This document shows positions 58,659 to 64,000 of a DNA stretch of 64,000 nt, piece after piece. The DNA is from Desulfosudis oleivorans (GTDB lineage Bacteria; Desulfobacterota; Desulfobacteria; Desulfobacterales; SURF-7). Within the stretch, counting starts at the first letter, position 1; every line of letters starts with the position of its first letter. Below the pieces are notes generated by a model. That model saw only the letters and a list, made by a program, of their open reading frames with translations. It was not told the DNA's origin and made no database searches. Position numbers and translations under genes: made by a program. The stretch spans positions 334,418-398,417 of the forward strand of contig DYJC01000003.1 of assembly GCA_020723305.1 (NCBI GenBank). The letters run 5' to 3'.

Positions 58659-61651
58659 ATCAGATCTCCAAACGGGCGTTTCCAGGCAGCTTTCAGATCC
58701 TGAACCGATGCGGATAAAATCTGTCTGGCATCCATTCCATGAATGACGAGGTTTCCGGTATCGGTAACTTTCCCGATCATTGCACAGGGAAAGTCGAGAA
58801 ACATTTTTTCAAAGGTTTCCTGATGGCTGGGATCGATGGTTACGATAAACCGTCCACCGGACTCAGAGAACAGCAGGGTGTCATTCCGGTTTACACCATC
58901 TGACGGAACTTGGAACAGGTCGATTTCCATTCCAAGGTTTCCTCCCATGGCAATCATCGCAAGATGCACACCCAAACCTCCCCGGTAAATTCCATGAGCT
59001 GATGCGACGATATTTTGAGCGATCGCCTGGTTCAGGGTTTTGTATACGGGGAAAAACTGTTCCGGAAGGATATGGGGAACATGGGAACCGGTATATCCCA
59101 GATGTTCATAATATTCCGATGCACCCAGTTCATTTTTTGTGACTCCGACAATATAAATCAGGTCGCCCGGAATTTTTGCATCCATGGTAACGCAGTGTTG
59201 AACATCCGGCACAATACTGGTGGCCGAGAACTGCATGGTCGGGAGTCCGGATACCTTGCGAGTTTCGCCATAGGGCCCGGTCAGATGGCCATCCACATAC
59301 ATGCTGTCTTTTCCGGATAACAGCGGGATTCCATAGGAAAGACAGGTTTCTTTCAGGGCTTTGCAGGAGCGGACAAGCTGGGCGGCCTTGAATTTTCCGT
59401 CTGGATTTTTTTTCGGGTGAAACTGGATATCCGGCCAGCAGAAATTATCCACGCCTCCGATCTGATCCGGGTCAGCGCCGACCGATACAAGACGTCTGAC
59501 AGCTTCGTCAATGGTGCAGCTTGTCATATGGTATGCATCGATGGCTGAGTATGCCGGCAGCAGACTCTGGGCAAAGGCAAGGCCTTTTTCAGATGTAAGT
59601 ACCGGCCGGATCACGGAAGCATCGCTGTTCATATCCCTTTCCGCACCCACAAGCGGTTTGATCACGCTGGTTCCTTGAACTTCATGGTCATACTGTCTGG
59701 TAATCCATTCCCGGGAACAGATATTGGGTCTTCCCAGAATATCCAGAAGAAGGGCGGTGTAATCCCGGGGTTCGCCGATTACCGGTTCCGTAAGACCGCG
59801 GGTTTCCGGGGAGATCCACTCTGCATCAAACTGCCATTGGGGAAATCCGGATGACATGAGATTCAGGTTGATGTAAGCGCAGGTTTTATCATTGTATGTG
59901 ATGTGAAGTTTGCCTGAGTCCGTGTAGCTTCCAATCACCGTACTTTCGACAGCATGTTTATAAGACAGCGCCATGAAGCGGTCCAGGTGTTCCGGTTTTA
60001 CGGCTACGGTCATCCGTTCCTGGGATTCGGAGATCCAGATCTCCCACTGATTCAGGCCTTCATATTTCAGGGGTACTTTTTCCAGCTGCACCTGACATCC
60101 GCCTGCATATTCAGCTGATTCGCCCACAGAAGAAGACAGGCCGCCGCCGCCATTATCGGTGATAAACGAAATCAGACCTTCATCACGGGCTTCCAGAAGG
60201 AAGTCATGCATTTTTTTCTGTGTATATGGATCACCGATCTGAACATGACCTGCCGGTGTGTTTGCGGAAAAGGTTTCAGATGATGCGGTTACTCCGTGAA
60301 TCCCGTCTTTCCCGACCCGGCCCCCACACATGATGATCAGTTCGCCGGGAGAGGTTTTTTTCTGTTCAGCCGGCATTCCCTTTACTTTTGCAGGCATGAT
60401 ACCCAAAGCAGTAACAAATACCAGGCATTTACCCATGTAGCCGTCATGAAACAGAACCTGGCCAAAGGTTGTCGGGATACCACTTTTGTTGCCGCCGTCC
60501 TTGACCCCTTCGATTACACCGTCCAGAAGGCGCCTTGGATGAAGATGCGGTTTCAATTCACCTTGATAATCGCGATGCCCTACGCAATATCCATAGCTTC
60601 CCATAATGAGTTTGGAGCCTATGCCTGTTCCCAGCGGATCACGATAGACACCGACAATCCCGGTGATGGCTCCGCCATAGGCTTCCATGTTGGACGGGGA
60701 GTTGTGGGTTTCTCCGGTGATGACATAATAATGGTCGGAATCAAACCGCCCGGCGCCGGCATTGTCCCATAAGACAGAGACCACCCATGGTTTTTTTTCT
60801 TTCAGCGTCAGGGTCGGGGCTTCAATACAGGTTTTAAACAGGTTGTTGATCACCTCTTTTTCCCCTGTTGTCCTGTCCGAATAATGAAAACACCCCCGAA
60901 AGGTGTTATGGTTGCAATGATCGCTTCTGGCCTGGGAGATGTATTCAAGCTCGATATCCGTGGGATCGGAAAGGCCGACTTCTGCTCGCCCTGCACTCAC
61001 ATCCGGATCCAGAAAATAGGATCGGATGGTCGGGATATCATTGGGGTTGAGGGCAAGATTCCGCTCAGCACTTATTTTTTGAAGGGTCTGGTCACTGTCA
61101 ATGGGAATGGTGGTAACGGCTGGAATGTAATCCAGTTTTACACTGGGAATGATGATACCGGTTCCAATGAGCTTATCCCACTCCTGTACTGAAATAACAC
61201 GCCATTGCTGGATGATATCGTTTGCCAGCAGTTCTCCGGCGATTTTATCCACATCGGCATAGGTTAGGTTTTCCGCTTTGATGCAATACCGTTTGGATGT
61301 ATAAACCGCCTCGTTTGGCGCAAGTTCGATACCCAGCTGGTCTTCGATTGCCTCAACAGCAGTGCTTCCGGGATTGTCCTTTACACCCGGACGGTAACCG
61401 ACCCAGATGGTCCAGTCGAAATCAACAGGGAGCGGAGAATAGGAAGAGATCTGGGTTACCGGGTTGGTGAAGACTTCAGATCGGATGGCTGCGAGCTGTT
61501 CCTGGGTCAAATGGGCATCAATGGTAATGACATGGATGGTTCGAACAGAAGTCAGTTCAAAACCAAAATAATTTTTTGCCTTTTGACGGATTTTTTGACC
61601 TTCCGCATCTGCAAGATCTGGATTCAGTGTAATTTCAAGTTGATTTGGCAT
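58655..61651 (-). CDS. purL: Phosphoribosylformylglycinamidine synthase, synthetase subunit
   Basis: 998 residues. An N-terminal PurS-like region (~1-180: two related beta-alpha blocks) is fused to the PurL synthetase with its FGAM-synthase pieces. Motifs: DPTDIELEYISQARSDHCNH, VITGETHNSPSNMEAYGGAI, NGGGGLSSSVGESAEYAGG, and the later GGVDNFCWPD/LLSGKDSMYVDG repeats. It makes FGAM from FGAR, ATP and ammonia in purine synthesis. The glutaminase is separate (purQ, downstream), so this is a PurSL + PurQ arrangement. It starts 17 bases after rseP ends. Confidence 0.95.
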   Translation of the reverse strand: MPNQLEITLNPDLADAEGQKIRQKAKNYFGFELTSVRTIHVITIDAHLTQEQLAAIRSEVFTNPVTQISSYSPLPVDFDWTIWVGYRPGVKDNPGSTAVEAIEDQLGIELAPNEAVYTSKRYCIKAENLTYADVDKIAGELLANDIIQQWRVISVQEWDKLIGTGIIIPSVKLDYIPAVTTIPIDSDQTLQKISAERNLALNPNDIPTIRSYFLDPDVSAGRAEVGLSDPTDIELEYISQARSDHCNHNTFRGCFHYSDRTTGEKEVINNLFKTCIEAPTLTLKEKKPWVVSVLWDNAGAGRFDSDHYYVITGETHNSPSNMEAYGGAITGIVGVYRDPLGTGIGSKLIMGSYGYCVGHRDYQGELKPHLHPRRLLDGVIEGVKDGGNKSGIPTTFGQVLFHDGYMGKCLVFVTALGIMPAKVKGMPAEQKKTSPGELIIMCGGRVGKDGIHGVTASSETFSANTPAGHVQIGDPYTQKKMHDFLLEARDEGLISFITDNGGGGLSSSVGESAEYAGGCQVQLEKVPLKYEGLNQWEIWISESQERMTVAVKPEHLDRFMALSYKHAVESTVIGSYTDSGKLHITYNDKTCAYINLNLMSSGFPQWQFDAEWISPETRGLTEPVIGEPRDYTALLLDILGRPNICSREWITRQYDHEVQGTSVIKPLVGAERDMNSDASVIRPVLTSEKGLAFAQSLLPAYSAIDAYHMTSCTIDEAVRRLVSVGADPDQIGGVDNFCWPDIQFHPKKNPDGKFKAAQLVRSCKALKETCLSYGIPLLSGKDSMYVDGHLTGPYGETRKVSGLPTMQFSATSIVPDVQHCVTMDAKIPGDLIYIVGVTKNELGASEYYEHLGYTGSHVPHILPEQFFPVYKTLNQAIAQNIVASAHGIYRGGLGVHLAMIAMGGNLGMEIDLFQVPSDGVNRNDTLLFSESGGRFIVTIDPSHQETFEKMFLDFPCAMIGKVTDTGNLVIHGMDARQILSASVQDLKAAWKRPFGDLI

Positions 61652-61668
61652 GGGTTTGACCCGTTTTA

Positions 61669-62763
61669 TTAAAAGAAGTTTAAGGCATTACCGATATAGT
61701 TCATCACATTGTACCGCATGACATCATTATAAAAAACAAATATCATGAGCAAAAGCAATACAAACATTCCACCCTGCTGCGCAATTTCCCGAACCCGGAT
61801 GCTGACCGGCCGGCCTCGGATAGCTTCAATCGTGAAAAACAGGAGATGCCCGCCATCCAGGACAGGGATCGGAAGAAAATTGAGAATGGCCAGATTGATA
61901 CTGATAAATGCAATAAAGTATAAGAGATTTGCAATTCCTTCTTTTGCCTGGTCTCCAGCCATCTGGGCGATCATGATCGGCCCGCCTAGGTTGTCTGCTG
62001 AAATCGAACCCAGGATTAATTTGCCGATACCGACGAACATGAGTACCGTAACATTGTACGTGTGGGAAAGGCTCTCGGTGAAAGCCTGGATCGGGTTCAG
62101 TTTTTTGGAATACACATCCCCGGATGCGGTAATTCCGACAATATATCGTTCAATATCCTCGCCGAACATGTTCTTGTCCTGTTTTAAAACCGGTTGAACC
62201 TGAAGAATTTTGACCTCACCGTCTCGTTTAATGGAAAGTGCAAGGATTTCTCCCTTGCTCTGCCCGATCCGTTCAGCCATCTCTTCCCAGGTGGATACAC
62301 GGGTATCGTTGATTGCAAGCACCAGATCCCCTTCCTGAATCCCTGCTTTTTCTGCGGGTGATCCCTCCTGGATCTTTCCGACAACCGGTTTCAACGTCTG
62401 GGTTCCGTAAATCTGAAAAAAACCAAAGAAAATAACAATGGCCAGGAGGAAATTGAACAAAGGGCCGGCAGCGACAATACCGATTCTTTTGAAAACATGT
62501 TTATGGGTAAACGACAAGGGGATGTCCATGGGATCCAGTTCCGCATCCGGTTCTTCGCCAACCATTTTTACATATCCGCCAAGAGGGATAGCGGAAATTC
62601 TGTAATCCGTGATTCCGATCTTTTTTCCAAAAATTTTTGGTCCAAAGCCGAGAGAAAATTTTTCAACGCCGACTCCGAACAGACGGGCAACCAGAAAATG
62701 TCCCAACTCATGAACAAAAATTAAAACCCCCAGGACAATGACAAAGGAAAAAAAATAACTCAT
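61669..62763 (-). CDS. rseP: Site-2 metalloprotease RseP
   Basis: 364 residues. First membrane helix carries the zinc motif HELGH (residues ~19-23) in LIFVHELGHFLVARLFGVGV. One PDZ domain (~115-190, KAGIQEGDLVLAINDTRVSTW) and the second active-site motif NFLPIPVLDGGHLLFFTIEA (~300) follow, with four membrane helices in all. It cleaves membrane-bound anti-sigma factors, releasing an envelope-stress sigma factor. One PDZ rather than two, as in many deltaproteobacteria. Fourteen bases after dxr; the dxr-rseP pair is widely conserved. Confidence 0.95.
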   Translation of the reverse strand: MSYFFSFVIVLGVLIFVHELGHFLVARLFGVGVEKFSLGFGPKIFGKKIGITDYRISAIPLGGYVKMVGEEPDAELDPMDIPLSFTHKHVFKRIGIVAAGPLFNFLLAIVIFFGFFQIYGTQTLKPVVGKIQEGSPAEKAGIQEGDLVLAINDTRVSTWEEMAERIGQSKGEILALSIKRDGEVKILQVQPVLKQDKNMFGEDIERYIVGITASGDVYSKKLNPIQAFTESLSHTYNVTVLMFVGIGKLILGSISADNLGGPIMIAQMAGDQAKEGIANLLYFIAFISINLAILNFLPIPVLDGGHLLFFTIEAIRGRPVSIRVREIAQQGGMFVLLLLMIFVFYNDVMRYNVMNYIGNALNFF

Positions 62764-62777
62764 ATTGAGACCACTTC

Positions 62778-63977
62778 CTATACAGGACTTTCTCCTGTGT
62801 TTTGAATGTTTGAGATGATCTCATGGGCTTGATGCCTGGCCCATTGATCCGCTTCCGTAATATCAGACAGGTTCGGTTGTTTGTCAATCTGATGGCGGTT
62901 CATGGTTAGGTCAATGACATCCGGAATTTGAATAAAGGATAGTTTTTGATCCAGAAACGCCTGAACCGCAATTTCATTGGCCGCGTTCAAAACCGCCGGA
63001 AGAGTTCCTCCCATCCTGCACGCCTTAAAAGCATGGGCAAGGCAGGGAAATTTTCCCAGATCCGGGCGTTCGAAATCCAGTCTGCCGATAGCGGCAAAAT
63101 CCGGCACCGGCTGGTTGATGGGGAGTCGTTCCGGCCAGGACAGGGCATAGGAAATAGCCCCTTTCATATCCGGGATACCCAGTTGTGCAATTACGGAACC
63201 ATCCTGGAATGAAACCATGGAATGGATAATGCTTTGGGGATGGATAACCACTTCAATATGCTGTTCGGATATATCAAAAAGGTGCTTGGCTTCAATCACT
63301 TCCAGACCTTTGTTCATCAGCGTGGCAGAATCAATGGTGATTTTTTTTCCCATTTCCCAGTTGGGATGATTCAGGGCGTCTTTGATCTGAATGGAATCAA
63401 ATGTGTTCCTGGGGCGATGCAAAAAAGGCCCACCGGATGCGGTTAACAGGATTTTGGTAATATCGGATTTCCGCTGACCGGAAATACACTGAAAGACTGC
63501 ACTGTGTTCACTGTCAACCGGCAGGATTCGGACATTGTGCTTTTTTGCCTCCTGCATGATGATTTCTCCGGCCATGACAAGGGTTTCCTTGTTGGCCAGG
63601 GCAATCTCTTTTCCAGCCTGGATGGCTGCCAGCGTTGGCAGAAGTCCGGCAGATCCCACCATGGATGAAACCACCATATCGACGCTGCTGTGGGTTGCAA
63701 CAGCATGGTAACCTTCTTCCCCGAACAGGATTTGAACAGAGATATCTTTTGGCAGTCGTTTTTTCAGTTGATTGACACTGGACTCATCGAAAAGGGAAAC
63801 CAGTTTTGGACGAAACTGCAGGATCTGTTGAGCAAGCAGCTCAACATTATTTTTTACCGCAAGCGCTTCAATGATGTACCGGTCCGGAAACATTGCAGCG
63901 ATTTGCAGGACATTCTTACCGATCGATCCGGTTGAACCTAATATTGAAAGATGTTTGATGGGACTGGTCCGATCCAT
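62778..63977 (-). CDS. dxr: 1-deoxy-D-xylulose 5-phosphate reductoisomerase
   Basis: 399 residues, the family length. NADPH-binding LSILGSTGSIGKNVLQIA (~9-25), ANKETLVMAGE (~128), metal ligands in DSEHSAVFQCI (~153), GGPFLHRP, MGKKITIDSATLMNKGLEVIEA and HPQSIIHSMV. All are hallmark Dxr motifs and all look intact. It makes MEP in the non-mevalonate isoprenoid pathway. First visible gene of dxr-rseP-purL-purQ; an AAGGAG ~14 bases before ATG may be its ribosome site or belong to an upstream gene outside the window. Confidence 0.96.
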   Translation of the reverse strand: MDRTSPIKHLSILGSTGSIGKNVLQIAAMFPDRYIIEALAVKNNVELLAQQILQFRPKLVSLFDESSVNQLKKRLPKDISVQILFGEEGYHAVATHSSVDMVVSSMVGSAGLLPTLAAIQAGKEIALANKETLVMAGEIIMQEAKKHNVRILPVDSEHSAVFQCISGQRKSDITKILLTASGGPFLHRPRNTFDSIQIKDALNHPNWEMGKKITIDSATLMNKGLEVIEAKHLFDISEQHIEVVIHPQSIIHSMVSFQDGSVIAQLGIPDMKGAISYALSWPERLPINQPVPDFAAIGRLDFERPDLGKFPCLAHAFKACRMGGTLPAVLNAANEIAVQAFLDQKLSFIQIPDVIDLTMNRHQIDKQPNLSDITEADQWARHQAHEIISNIQNTGESPV

Positions 63978-64000
63978 TGTCAGACAATATGCTCCTTAAA

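Overview
The window looks like a chromosomal piece of a Desulfobacterota (deltaproteobacterial) anaerobe, probably Desulfobacterales-like. This is inferred from gene content, not from a marker search. The clues are a sodium-pumping methylmalonyl-CoA decarboxylase cluster, XylR-type sigma-54 regulation, response regulators with a Cys-x2-Cys tail, an unfused PurQ next to a long PurL, and a fused HisHF. I saw no rRNA, tRNA, CRISPR array or complete transposon.

Layout. 1-8711 (+): an apparent operon of envelope proteins: a large TPR protein (truncated by the window edge), three lipoproteins (one with a von Willebrand A MIDAS motif plus thrombospondin type 3 repeats, one with PPC domains) and a secreted thrombospondin type 3 protein. 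This resembles an outer-surface adhesion or gliding-type complex. 9118-13242 (+): Na+-translocating acyl-CoA (methylmalonyl-CoA) decarboxylase: carboxyltransferase, membrane beta subunit, OadG-like subunit with an unusually large exported N-terminal domain, and biotin carrier.

13200-20200 (mostly -) is an accessory, AT-richer island. It holds a DUF1232 protein, a hemopexin-repeat protein built from near-identical 50-residue tandem repeats, a broken rhuM copy, an intact rhuM, an orphan solute-binding protein, a tightly coupled HEPN / DGQHR-like pair, and three copies of one promoter-operator module. The HEPN/DGQHR pair (17945-19727) with its own inverted-repeat operator is the best candidate for an undescribed toxin-antitoxin or defence system. 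It is followed by a giant exonuclease-RecQ-UvrD fusion (20211-25445) and an octanucleotide tandem array of 27 units.

25805-33331: a XylR/V4R sigma-54 activator divergent from a fatty acyl-CoA reductase, SDR, acyl-CoA dehydrogenase and FATP-like acyl-CoA synthetase operon. A near-consensus -24/-12 site lies in front of the operon. 33483-38787 (+): two paralogous Leu/Ile/Val-type binding proteins followed by a PAS histidine kinase and response regulator with no permease, suggesting a ligand-sensing unit. 39041-42417 (+): NHL-repeat protein, cyclic-nucleotide-binding protein and haloalkane dehalogenase.

42511-48285: typA/bipA, a eukaryote-type HisHF fusion, a cation diffusion facilitator and small unknown genes. 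48286-56595 (-): a minor pilin operon (FimT/GspH, PilW, PilV, PilX, a 1902-residue mosaic PilY1 and a small exported protein) behind a consensus sigma-54 promoter. 56987-57808 (+): a reductase strikingly like eukaryotic 3-ketodihydrosphingosine reductase. 57843-63977 (-): dxr-rseP-purL-purQ housekeeping operon.

Domain names and family assignments come from reading motifs by eye. No database search was run.
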